Source: Phoronis australis
Taxonomy: Eukaryota > Phoronida > Phoronidae
NCBI GenBank assembly: GCA_002633005.1
Contig: NMRA01000889.1
Span: 1-64,000, forward strand
Length of the DNA stretch: 64,000 bases
Direction of reading: 5' to 3'
The translations under genes and the position numbers were made by a program. Below, piece by piece: positions 1-10,737 of the stretch. The notes beneath the pieces were generated by a model. The model did no database searches, had not been told where the DNA came from, and saw nothing but the letters and a program-made list of their open reading frames with translations. Position 1 is the first letter of the stretch, and each line of letters starts with the position of its first letter.

Positions 1-574
1 ATCCCATGAGCCTTCGCGAAGGAAGTAACTCGCACATGCGCAATGCGTAGTTCGTCTGCGCTGCAAATCCGCTATTTTTCCACTTTAAAGTAATGCTCTG
101 AATAGGATTTGATTTAACTCTCACAAATATATAGTATTCATTGATTCAAAAGTTTTCTTTTATTTATGCCAAGGTGTTTGAACTGTGCATTGCTTTTCGG
201 CAGCCATTTTATAATGACTCTTATGGTCGTCATATGCTGCCGTCTTTTGAAAGAACAGAAAACCACACAGAAAAAGGCCAAGAATTTTGTGGAAAGTGGT
301 TCACAACAATGCTAGTTCAACCACAAATTATTTTACTGGTATGATATCTATTTTTAAATCGATTAAAGTTGATTCAGAATTTCAGTTCTGGAAAATAAAT
401 CGTGATTGTTTTATTGCAGATAGACCTTACTTATTTTCTGTTTGTGACCTCTTTATTTGACTTTTTGCTCTTGTTGTTCTTAATACCACTTATACCGCAA
501 TATTAGCCTCGAATGGCAGATACAACCGTGTAATAACCCATAAAGTTATCTCACTAATGAGTTAACCATTTGGC

Positions 575-650
575 GGGAAACCGAGGACGGAGTCGAACCC
601 GGGACCCTGAAATTGCTGATCGCCGACTTGCCACTACACCATGCAGTGGC
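575..650 (-). repeat. Degenerate tRNA-derived SINE head
   Basis: On the minus strand a perfect pol III box A (TGGTGTAGTGG, 641-631) is followed 31 nt later by a perfect box B (GGTTCGACTCC, 599-589). Acceptor and T-stem pairing are broken, so it is not a functional tRNA. A CRE palindrome TGACGTCA lies at 651-658. Confidence 0.65.
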
Positions 651-787
651 TGACGTCATCAAGAGTGAAAATACAATACTTAAATGAGCACGCGCAATAA
701 TCGCACGCGCAATAATCGCACGTTCAACAAACCGCATTGTACTGTACTTATACGTTACGAAAAATAAGACACGTAATTTCCATAAAA

Positions 788-941
788 ATGATATCTTAAT
801 TCAGTGAAAATTTTCTCTCATGTCCAGTGGTTTCGAAATTAGAAGTTACGTATCGACCAGGGTCGGTGCCCCCCCAATAATTTTTACCTTCCTACGGGCC
901 TGAACTGATATTTTAATTCAGTGAAATTTTTTCTCTCATGT
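788..941 (+). repeat. Direct repeat pair
   Basis: A 37-bp block (TGATATCTTAATTCAGTGAA, AATTTTCTCTCATGTCC) at 788-824 recurs at about 904-941. Nothing else is recognised between. Confidence 0.8.
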
Positions 942-1327
942 CCTCTTACTTGTAAATCACCGATCTCCAGTTTGAATGCGGGTATTGTGTCGTCAAGATC
1001 TTTGACTTGAGAATTACAGTCAGTTACCAGTGGTAACCTACTTTAGCAGACGATAATTTCCCGGTCGAAGCTTAGCGTGAAAAAAGAACGTGTTTTCAGC
1101 TATAATAGTTGGTAAACCTTAATTTATAAATTCAATTTATTTCTATTATATTTAAGTTTTCAATTGGTTTTGAGTAAAAGCATTATTTGATAAAAATAGC
1201 CCGGCTTTTCTTAAAAGGTCACGACCACCGACCCCGGGCCTCTGACATAGAAAGTAGTTACAAAGCCATGGAGTCAGAAAAAGTAAATCGATTCATTGTA
1301 ATGTTTCTCGTTTAGTATGTGGTATCA

Positions 1328-1491
1328 ATAGATTATTACATGTTCTCAGCCGTTATCCCCCTTATCTAGAACCCTCGTGGATTTTGGAGAATTATCACCC
1401 TCGGGGCTAACGCCCCTCGGGCGATGATTCTCCAAAATCCACTCGGGCTCTAGATAACGGGGGATAACGACTTAGCCATGTAATAATCTAT
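1328..1491. mobile_element. 164-bp foldback (MITE-like) element
   Basis: Nearly perfect inverted repeat. The outer 15 bp ATAGATTATTACATG (1328-1342) are exactly inverted at 1477-1491, and inner arms CGTTATCCCCCTTATCTAGA / TCTAGATAACGGGGGATAACG and GGATTTTGGAGAAT / ATTCTCCAAAATCC continue to a small centre. No coding capacity. Confidence 0.9.
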
Positions 1492-1499
1492 ATTTATAA

Positions 1500-4100
1500 T
1501 ACAATTTCCTTTTACTACTTTGCTAAACCAAAACATTAATTTCACCATGATCTATACACAGTAAAGCTATAGCGTCACTCCCAAACAGGAGCCCGGTTCA
1601 CAAGTTCAGGGTAAAACTTTTGTTTATTACTAATCACAAAATTTTTATCGTACCAAGATACCATATAACTCTTACAAGATAGAAATTGAATTTCAGTATC
1701 TCTAAACTTTACTGATGGGAAATTTCAATAAAATATGTCATTTTCTGACGTCGCAATTGAGGATTTTGATAATTCAATCAGTATATGCGACAATGATTAA
1801 ACCCGCGATTTCCGTCAAAACAGTAAGTTTTGATTTAGGCCATTGTTTCGGCTCATTATTACGGCGAGGTCAGCAGCGTTCATAATAACACATAACACCA
1901 GGGACCGAACAGTCTACAGGTTGCTTCAACGGGCTCGATGATTCGTCGTCCATAACTTGATTTATTCCAATTTGAACTTTTCGGGACTTCGCTTTCACCT
2001 GAAATTAGTGGTGTGTTGGACTATATAGTACAGCCGTAGTTTTATATTTTTTAACGATAATATTTGCTTAGAATCATTTTTTGTTGGATGATCTTCATGA
2101 TGTATTATAAATTACATAACAAATTGTATAAGAATTGCATCTGCATAAGAAATAGTTGTATAAGAGATATAGTGGAATGCTGTAGTCTCATTTGGAATGC
2201 AGTTTTGCTATATCTTGCCTTATATGGGCACGCTACTTGTGTATATATATTAATGCGATCATATAATAAAACAGTCTAAAAGATAGTTTCTTGTACAGAA
2301 ACATGGTGTTCTTTTATTAACCGGCATATCATCCTGACCATTAAGTCCAGTTCGTGCGCAATGTCTCACCAATCATCAACATTTTTAACATTCTTAAATA
2401 TATATTAATTGAAGAATCGTTATATTTTTGAAGGGTAAAAGATGTTGTACAAATGAACACATCTGCAAGTAGGAATGCGTAATTTGTTTTCCTAAAACTT
2501 TCTATCTAATAAAAGAACTAATGTCGTCTACGATTACAGAGTAGCCATCGCGTCCAGAACGAGGCTACGTTATTCCCCTGTTAATTGCAAAAAGCCCCCG
2601 CCCGGTTGAAACCCGTTTATTACAATTTTGCGTGTGACCCCCTCTGCAAAGCGCCCAAGTTTGACACTCATTTCATCGCCCACACACACCCACAACCCCC
2701 TCCTCCACCACCACCTACCCCCGTAGCAAACAATTCATGTTTATCATCCCCACCGCCCTGTTGAATATTTCTGGCTACGGCTGTGTCGTCTACACCAGTC
2801 AGTACAACTATCATTAAAATCTCTTGGTCTGTTTAATACGCCACCACCTCAGAGCGGTTTTAGGAAGTCACTAGTCTGTACAGTCCACGAACGTTCATCA
2901 ACTCTAGGAAGTAGGCCTATGTGTTTCTCAACAGACATTATTCCTATTGCGCACTAAGCAATAATTTATCATACTACAAAATCTAAATATCAACATAATG
3001 CCATATAATACAATACAAACAATTAAAAATACGAGAACTTTGTCGTCTGAAGCAAACAGCTTAGCGTATATGCATGTATTTTGGCCAACGATCCGTGTGT
3101 GAAGCTGTGGCCTATCCGAATTTAGGCGCATATTTGGCCGGTGTAAACAAATTTTCCGGCCGGGAAATAAGTCTCTCAATAAGTAGAAGTGCCCTGAAGT
3201 ACTCCGTTATGCACAGACAATTAATTATGTAGAGGTTTTTTTCTTGCAATTTGAAGTTTCTTGAGTGCATGTAGAAATCTAATCACAACTGGGTTTTTTA
3301 CTTTATCGTTTACAATTTTGACAAAAAAATCCGAATAACAGCAATAAATGACACTGGTAAACACTGAAAATCAAAATATATATCCTCCAATCCCCAGAAA
3401 AGTTATGCATGACAAGAGTTTTCAGGAAATTTATTTACCACGAGGAGGCCACCGTGACACCGAAAAACTCAAAGTGTTCGAGTTTGAAATTTGCGACAGT
3501 GCTGGATAGCTTTGAGTGGAGTTTGAAAAGTGACTCTACAGGGGATACCTGACAACGCCAATGCTTAAAAGGAAAACTTCCGTGCAGGTCTAGCGCCCAT
3601 GTGGGAAGCAGTTATGCAAAAACAACGCAGTGTTTCGTATAGCGCTATTACCTCTCCTGTTAAGAAGGGTTCCGACAGTTGTGCTACACTAGATATAATG
3701 CCCTAATACAATGAGTTCTGTTATGATTGTAGACAGACAAGTTCACCTGGAGTTGCGTTCTATACAGAAAAAAACGAAGGAATTAAATTACTTTGTTTCA
3801 CGTAACAGACCTCCAGCCCAGATTACACATGAAACATAGGGAACACATCTAAGCCAATCAAGCCTTGATAAAAGAATGCATACATAAATCTGAATAAAGA
3901 TTACATTTGAGAATAAGGTGTACATGTGACTACACCTGTCCACTAATACAACAGGGACATAATCTTCTCCTCTCTATCAAGACTTAATAAATCTTCTCTT
4001 AACTACAAATAAAGAATGCCTGGAACATCTAAATTTTGTGAGAACTATTCTCTAAACATGATAAGTATTCCTCAATGAAAAAAATACTTTCAACAATTTT
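1500..4100. other. No gene recognised
   Basis: AT-rich noncoding DNA with a C-rich low-complexity patch at 2640-2740 (CCCCCTCCTCCACCACCACC). The open frames here are short and lack protein-like composition. Confidence 0.6.
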
Positions 4101-4108
4101 ATAAGTAC

Positions 4109-4384
4109 TTAATGATTGGAAAAATTTCTGTTTCTCCAATCCTGAATGTTAAAATTACAGCACCGTTGGTGAAATTCACTTATAAATGAAGCAGTATTAC
4201 CTACACGTTGTTGAACATACAGAAACAACTCCAAAACCACACTCAACAATGGTGTGATAGAGCCAGCAATACCAATTTTCCTCAACTGTTCATTAGTGAA
4301 AGCACCATTAACAAATAAAGGTATCAAAAATTTTAAAAAGACATACATCAGAATCATTGATACTTCCTTTGGGGTATCAAGCAC
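4109..4384 (-). CDS. Possible single exon of an unidentified (UNC80-like?) helical protein
   Basis: A 91-codon open frame on the minus strand reads like real hydrophobic helical protein: LDTPKEVSMILMYVFLKFLI, PLFVNGAFTNEQLRKIGIAG, then SITPLLSVVLELFLYVQQRV. It meets a donor-like GTAATA immediately after the Arg-Val codons (CGTGTAG|GTAATA), so the exon probably ends near 4202 and the remaining 30 residues would be intron read-through. The acceptor is uncertain (a TGACTGAG just upstream of 4384 fits the frame). From memory the wording is reminiscent of the C-terminal part of the NALCN-channel subunit UNC80, but this is a low-confidence impression. No neighbouring exons of such a protein were found, so it may be a lone exon of a gene outside the window or a copied fragment. 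Confidence 0.4.
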   Translation of the reverse strand: MLDTPKEVSMILMYVFLKFLIPLFVNGAFTNEQLRKIGIAGSITPLLSVVLELFLYVQQRVGNTASFISEFHQRCCNFNIQDWRNRNFSNH

Positions 4385-4739
4385 ACGTTCAACTCAGTCA
4401 TAAAATCATCCTAAGTGGAAAATAAAGAAATACCAACCAACCAATAAAACAACACAAATAGGCCATGATAAACAAACAAGTAAAAATTAATATCTAATAA
4501 TTGTATAACAACACAATTGTATAATTACATGGTTACATAATAAATCAACAGGAAGGAATACTGCTTTTGAAATACAGTAGCAGACATGTAAAGACAAGAG
4601 ATAATTTATTTGAAATATTGCACTCAATATTAAAAACCCTACTCTCCCTAAGGTATCCACTTCCTAATGATGCAGTCGTGGATTCAGATTTTGTCCAGGG
4701 GGTATGGCAAGGGACAAACAAAGAGCGCGTTTCAATGTA

Positions 4740-5048
4740 AAAGTGAGGGAGTAGAGGTTCAGGATACCTGACCTCTGAGGGATACTCGACTATATTTTAA
4801 AGGGGGGTGCAGCTAGAAAATTAGGATACCTAGCCTCTGGACTCTGAGAGATACTCGACTATATTGTGACAGGGGTGCAGCTAGAAAATTATGATACCTA
4901 GCCTCTTGACAGGGGTGCAGCTAGAAAATTGGGATACCTGGCCTCTGGACTCAGAGGGATACTCGACTATATTTTGACAGGGGTGCAGCTAGAAAATTAT
5001 GATACTTGGCCTCTTGACAGGGGTGCAGCTAGAAAATTAGGATACCTC
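4740..5048. repeat. Compound minisatellite with long and short units
   Basis: Tandem array mixing a ~80-bp unit (GGATACCTAGCCTCTGGACT ... GAGATACTCGACTATATT ... GGGGTGCAGCTAGAAAATTA) and a ~42-bp deletion form lacking the middle block. GCAGCTAGAAAATT occurs five times. The order long-long-short-long-short suggests a ~120-bp higher-order unit. It lies just 3' of the KCTD-like gene. Confidence 0.9.
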
Positions 5049-5334
5049 CACATTTAACGTGTGGACTAAAAAAAGGAGCCATTAGTAGGGAGATTCCATG
5101 AAAAAATTACATAAGTAGCGCCAATCATTTTCATTCATATTTTGAAATAAATCCCATTGTTTTGACTTTTTAATGGGCCAAGTTAGTGTTCCTAATTGCA
5201 TTTCATCAAACCATCATGAAGCACCGAATGAAGTTCACTGGCATTACTTCAACACCAATATTCATAACATTGTTGTAAGAAAACAAGGCTGGCATGAAAT
5301 TTACAAGAGACTTTAAATTACAGTAACTCACTGA

Positions 5335-6012
5335 TTACAAGAAATTAAACTGTAATTTATATAGAAACTTCTGACACGTCTGTCCATAATAATATTTGCA
5401 TTTACGTTTTGGCTCGGGTGTCTTGACATTGAAGCCCTCGTCCAGCAAATCTTGTTCAAGACATCTTATAAACGCATCCTCATCTGCGACTGAATCCCAA
5501 GGTCCAACCTTCAAGTCAGCCTGCTCTTCAACACAGCTATGAGCTTGATTGAAATTGGCAGCCCGCGGAACAAAAGGAACCCTAAACACATGTATTAAGA
5601 CATCACCTATTTTTGTCACCGCAGCTTTTTCAATGCCCAACTCAATCACCTTTCGTTTCACCTCCTTATAGGCAGGAAACTGGGCACGATGCGATTCCTG
5701 CACTGTGCGGCGAGCAACGGATGGGGCTGTCTTGAGACATTCTGCTAAAGGGTCCAGTCCGTAGTACAAAGCCTCTTTGTAGATAGCCTCCGCTAAGTCG
5801 TTTGGAGGTAGTGTCTCATGACGCAAAAAGTCTAGAATGTAGCTGAAATATCCACCACGGCTGTCAATAAAGTAGAAGCCATCAGAGTCTTTGTCTAGCT
5901 TATGTCGACCGCTAAACATGGCAGCCAACATGGAGTCTGGATATTTACACAGTGTTGATAGTCTAGTGGTAAACTTGACGCCTCCAACATTGAGTGGGAT
6001 AACAGAAGGTAA
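5335..6012 (-). CDS. KCTD7/14-like BTB (T1) domain protein, main exon
   Basis: BTB/POZ T1-domain protein of the KCTD family; such proteins oligomerise through the BTB fold and many are cullin-3 adaptors or channel modulators. After LPSVIPLNVGG the exon shows FTTRLSTL, DSMLAAMFSGRHKL, YFIDSRGGYFSYILDFLR, LPPNDLAEAIYKEALYYGLD, i.e. the whole BTB domain (about residues 1-90 of the exon), then a C-terminal part with VGPWDSVADEDAF..CL..DL that matches the C-terminal half of KCTD7/KCTD14. The stop is at 5335-5337; total length about 226 codons plus a short N-terminus, close to the family norm. The exon starts at a good acceptor (CTTTGCTTTTTCAG) with no in-frame ATG before the BTB domain, so the start codon is in an upstream exon. 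A variant poly(A) signal (ATTAAA on the minus strand) lies at 5169-5174. Family call secure; KCTD7 versus KCTD14 orthology not resolved. Confidence 0.92.
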   Translation of the reverse strand, partial: LPSVIPLNVGGVKFTTRLSTLCKYPDSMLAAMFSGRHKLDKDSDGFYFIDSRGGYFSYILDFLRHETLPPNDLAEAIYKEALYYGLDPLAECLKTAPSVARRTVQESHRAQFPAYKEVKRKVIELGIEKAAVTKIGDVLIHVFRVPFVPRAANFNQAHSCVEEQADLKVGPWDSVADEDAFIRCLEQDLLDEGFNVKTPEPKRKCKYYYGQTCQKFLYKLQFNFL

Positions 6013-6223
6013 CTGAAAAAGCAAAGTACACTCTGGTGAACAGGTCAGTGTCAGTCAGATGTTAAAGCTGGTAGCTATAAACCCACCTAGATCAAAACTA
6101 AAAAATCACTTATCATTCATACAGTCATTCGAACCATTTTACATTATAAAGCTAGTCTCAAATTATTCCTTACATAGATAAGAAGTGATTTTTGAGCATG
6201 GGAGAACTGACAGTCTGCTTTTG

Positions 6224-6392
6224 TTTATGACAAGGCTCCATCAGTTTGGCTTGACATGGTGGGTTATGTTATATGTCCAGAATGACAAGGCTCAATCAGC
6301 TTGGCTTGACCTGGCGGATTTTGTTATAGGTCAAGAGTGCCAAGGCTCAATCAGCTTGGCTTGACCTGGCAGGTTATGTAATATGTCAAGAA
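6224..6392 (+). repeat. 55-bp tandem repeat, three copies
   Basis: Three direct units starting CAAGGCTCNATCAG, then TTGGCTTGACCTGGC and ending near TATGTCAAGA, in the intron of the KCTD-like gene. Confidence 0.9.
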
Positions 6393-7639
6393 AATAGAAT
6401 TATAGCCTCAAGCTAAGGAACTGCCAGTCATTACATTTACATCCCATTAAATGTGATTATTCCATATGAGACTGGTTTTCAAATGCAGACATCAATATGA
6501 CAATATGACTTGTTGTTTATCCTTTTCATTATTCTTTTGTCCAGCATCACATATACACACAGGCTAATTATCTACAACACCATGACCCAGAATGCCCATG
6601 ACAGCAAAATTTTGAAAGTGGCGTCCAGTGAACTCCGGTACAATGAAAATGTTACCAAGAAAACTTTTCCCACTTATACTGCATATAATTAGTCTACTTC
6701 AGACTAATCAGTCAATGTTATATGACTATTGACCATTTCATATGAAGACAATGGCATCAATACAACTCATTTTCTACTTTTTTCAGAGTTTTTGTTTCTC
6801 TGGGGCAAAACTTTTTGTCCATTACGCCAAATAGGGGGGGAGGGGGCTCGTTCGAGCTGGATGCAGGCATGGGAAACAAGCTGTGTGGGTACAGCAAAGG
6901 TTTGTTTACTGTTCTAAGACAGAAGTTGACTCAATAATCCCTGTTTAGGGTACATATTCTTCAGCAAGATAGCCGGAGGCACGCGTATCCTGTGATAATG
7001 CAGAGTAGTGCCTGGGAACTTCATACTAACACATCAAATCAGACTGTTTACACTAAAGCAACAGTTTCTTATTTTAGTTGATAAGTGAATTGCTCCTCTT
7101 GGATATGGCGACTACACAATCGCAGGTTATGTAGCTCTTCTAAGGATTTCCCTGCTAGGTCAGATCTATGCATACTCTTCACCCAACTCGCACAACTAAA
7201 ATTGAACCATTCACTGAGAAATAGTTTACACGCCAACAAACAACATCATTACATTGTGCAAGCTTGCAAACATTCTCCACTAAACCTGGCCATGTAAGTG
7301 CTATCTCACCCCAGTTTTCACACAGTAAACAAGGCCAGCTGACCAGGACACTGGGTCTGACCCTGTAACCTAAACTGTAGAGTACACACAGACTAGTCTT
7401 CTTTAACCAAATACAGCTGATACAACTCCACTTCAATTTTGTTACATTCCTGACAGAAGATGTGCAGCCACTACCGAATGAGTCTCATACGACCATGCTG
7501 TAGGCCTCAGTATTGTCAGCTACTGGTAATCCCTAATAGGTAGGCCTGCTACTATTATTATTCTACTGCAGTACTGACTCCTGTTCTCCGATCAGCACTT
7601 GCCAGTAGCAGTATGGAATAGAAATGAATATACACTTAC

Positions 7640-7727
7640 CTCTCCTTATCTTTAGGCAAGCGAAACAAAGTATTTTGTAAGCACCAGAGGACACACTGGC
7701 ATTACAGTCATCCATGTTATTATGCTG
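7640..7727 (-). CDS. Candidate first coding exon of the KCTD-like gene
   Basis: On the minus strand an ATG at 7715-7713 opens a 25-codon frame (MDDCNASVSSGAYKILCFAC, then LKIRR) running into a strong donor (GAGAG|GTAAGTG at 7640/7639). An AG acceptor (AAATACAG) lies just before it. The exon ends in phase 1, which does not fit the acceptor at 6013 but fits an alternative acceptor at 6033, which would add seven codons before LPSVIPLNVGG. cDNA evidence is absent; it could also belong to nothing. Confidence 0.35.
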
Positions 7728-9152
7728 TATTTGAGTGCCTTCCAGAAGGTGGCGCTACTTGTAATGCTGTGGCGTATTTAGGTCATAAGTAGGAGATCTT
7801 AGGTAACGATAAAATCTTTGACAATACTAAAGAAAAGATTGGCCTCCTTGAATGATGAGGTCCAATAGAACCCTTCACATGAATGCAAGGAGCATAAGGA
7901 ATTGTTTGTGGATTTGTTTTGTTTAAAGAGCTCTAAATATTGAATTTTATGCTACTAAAAATCTGACAATATCTTCCAACACTACTGAAATTTTTGTAAT
8001 GTTTCTAGTATCACTCTCTGACAAGATAGATCTTACTATAGTAGATGTGCTATGCAAGGCCATTGTGCATTGGACCAAACGTGATCTCAGAGTTACGCTC
8101 CACCTCAGTAACGATGTTGTAAGTGGGTTAGCCTGCTCATGGAACTTCTATGGCAATACTTCAAAGGGTTACTACTGAAGTCATCGCTAATGCGCTAATT
8201 GTTCCACTCCACACAAACGGAAGTTCAATAAGTGTTTGTGACGATGCTAGTGAATGACTCTCACAGTTCTTGTACATATCTAGATGCCTTGGAATGGGTT
8301 GTACTTTTCATGCCTTCTTAAATGCAGAGCTGCTTCTCACTTGAACTAGGTCAAGGATCAGCTGGCATCCCGTCCTGGCAATTAAAAGGCCTTGAACAAT
8401 GCTAACTGACACTTGACTGCCAAATAACTGCTCAATGCCAACCTGGTTCAGTTGTTAGTATCAGGTTGATACATGCACACAAAGCAGAAATGTGTCGATT
8501 TCACCTTCAACAATCGACACATTGACATTTTAAAATGCGCGTTTTCAATATACCCTATATCATGCCACTGTTGCTTGGAAAAAACTTCAAAGACATTGGC
8601 AGCCTCCAAAAATGGCAAAATAACCAGCCAGCTAGCTGTATGAAGACTGTCATCAAAATACAGCTGTATATTTATATGTATACAGCTTTGTACCAAGGCT
8701 ACCTCCAAAACTCCAAAAGAGCCTGTCTATGCAAAGCATGTACTGAAAGCAATGTAACTTAGACTGGTTTAGCAAGGGTGAGCTACAACCCAGTCATACA
8801 AGTGATATATGTCTTTCCCTGTTCAGCTGTCAGGTAACAGCAACAGTGAGCAACAGTGCATCTCTGACCTGTTTCCCCGAGACCAAAACAAAACGTCAAC
8901 AATCAACTGTTGAATCAACATCACGTTTACACTTCGATTGTTACCTTGTCCATGGCATTTATTGAATTACAAGGGGAAATTTTAATCCCCGGAATGGCAA
9001 CATCTTCTATTCCGTTATCGATTACCAACTTCAATTTTTAAAATAGACCTAAATAACGACGCATGCTTCCGTATTTGCATATGGACTAGCGAAACGTCTT
9101 TTAGTTTTACTCAGTCAGTGCGCTGTGTATTCTGCACCTTCGAGATCCTTAC

Positions 9153-9205
9153 CTGTGGCCACGGTCAACTTTTGTCGTAAATTACAGCTTCACTGCTCTT
9201 GTTAA
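9153..9205 (-). other. Possible noncoding first exon / donor of the KCTD-like gene
   Basis: A near-ideal donor (CCACAG|GTAAGG) reads on the minus strand with the exon ending at 9153. No ATG is seen just upstream, so it would be 5' UTR. The upstream boundary is not determinable. A perfect octamer ATTTGCAT occurs at 9073-9080. Weak evidence; only the splice signal is visible. Confidence 0.25.
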
Positions 9206-9584
9206 CTGTTTTAACATTTTAGTATAGATATAGTGTAAACAAAATAAGCCTGATAACTGTGTAAAGTAATAAGTCTGCAAATATCAAACTTTAAGTCTTC
9301 AAATTTTGTCATGTGACGTTTGATTACATATTTTGGTTTATAGGGCGCCCTCTGTTATTAGCCGGTTGACGTCGCATTTGGTGCAATATGACTGCTTTCG
9401 AAGGTACAAATTCGGTTTAAAGATAAAATTGCGTTGTGAAGCCACTACTTCCTTTGAAGCCTTCGCCGTTTTGGGGCAACAGTTAATTAGGAACGCATTT
9501 TTGACAGGGCGGTGGTGGTCATGACCCATATCCTTCTCATGCCTCATGGGAGCTTGTGATGTTTGTTCTTGCCTAGGACAGTGA

Positions 9585-9624
9585 CCACCGTCCTACTGTA
9601 CTGGCACCGACAGTAGGACGGTGG
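9585..9624. repeat. Perfect 15-bp stem hairpin upstream of DDX1
   Basis: CCACCGTCCTACTGT (9585-9599) and its exact inverse (9610-9624) around a 10-base loop. It lies between the KCTD-like gene and DDX1. Confidence 0.9.
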
Positions 9625-9626
9625 AG

Positions 9627-10395
9627 CTCCTATCCTATAGGCGCTTCATACGCCGGAGGCTTTTCCCGAATTATTCCTTGCACTGACTAAAATATCAAAG
9701 TCACATTGTTATAAATACTTTTTGTTCACAAAGGGATACATTAGGAGGCTGTCGATGTATGTAATTCCTTCCAACTCGAACAAATACTCCTGTCATCAAA
9801 CTTTTTCTTCGTGCAGTCACTCGTTCAGTTCCCAAGATCAGTAACTCACCATTTTTAACACTGCGCACACCAGGTGGTATGGCATCATATCCCCAATGAC
9901 ATGGCTCAGTAGAGACGCTGTAGCTCCAATAGGCGCGTCATTTGCCGAATATTTCTCGTCGAATTATGCCTCACATCGACTAAAACGTCAGTCACGTTGT
10001 TATAAATATCTGATGCAAATAGAGGAACAGGTTAGGAGGCCGTCAATGTCTTTAATCCATTCCAGCTTGAACAAATACTCCGTTATCAAACTTTTCTTCA
10101 AGCATCCCTCGTTCAGTTCCCAAAATCGGTAACTGGCCATTTTTACATTTTGCACACTAGGGGATATTACGTCATACCACTTGCCTCACGCAGTGATGAA
10201 AACGCTGAATGAAGGACTGCTTGAAGAAAAGGTTTGATAATTGGAGTATTTGTTTGAGATTGTAGGAATTAAAGACATTGACGGCTTGCTGAGGTGTCCC
10301 TTAATATTCATAAGGTATTTATAACAACGTGACTGATGTTTTAGTTGGTGTGAGGCAGTAGGAAGACCTGCAACGTCTATTGAGCGAGCTAGAGG
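9627..10395. repeat. Three-block repeat upstream of DDX1 (two direct, one inverted)
   Basis: Blocks at about 9627-9890 and 9919-10180 are direct copies (CACTGACTAAAAT / ATCGACTAAAACG, GTCAC.TTGTTATAAATA, GGAGGC.GTC.ATGT, AACAAATACTCC, TCGTTCAGTTCCCA). The block at about 10185-10395 is the same sequence inverted. Together they form an imperfect inverted repeat that may be a composite MITE. Any DDX1 promoter here would be embedded in repeats. Confidence 0.8.
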
Positions 10396-10685
10396 CAGAC
10401 AAGAGAATTTGTATTTGCACCAAATCGAAGTTTTTCCATATTCAACTTAGTACCATTGAAAAATTAGGGTATTTACAACAATCTTAGAGGTCATTGATAA
10501 ATAAGAAAGGCAATTTTGGCAACTATTGCTGTCTGAAATCGGTGAGATTTTATCGTAATCTGTGAATATGTGCAGTGCTATCAAAGGTTATAAATTTTTA
10601 ACAAATCTCCCCTGCATAATTAGTGAATGGCAATATTCCTGGGTTTCTGCATTATATTTTATTGAATCATGGTTTCCATTTTCAG

Positions 10686-10737
10686 AAATGGGTGTTATGC
10701 CTGAAATAGGCAAAGCTGTAGAGGAAATGGATTGGAG
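10686..10737 (+). CDS. DDX1: DDX1 exon 2 (first exon found)
   Basis: Codes for [17 protein letters not shown] plus AG of the next codon. Acceptor TTTTCAG ends at 10685 and donor GTATTG follows 10737. The first two bases complete a Glu codon begun in an unseen exon 1 that, by family comparison, should encode only about five residues. The upstream sequence is also open and reads FS just before EMG, as vertebrate DDX1 does, so a start in a contiguous exon cannot be fully excluded. Confidence 0.88.

Noticed and set aside
546-737. Functional tRNA gene at 575-650
   Set aside because: A and B boxes are intact but the acceptor and T stems do not pair.
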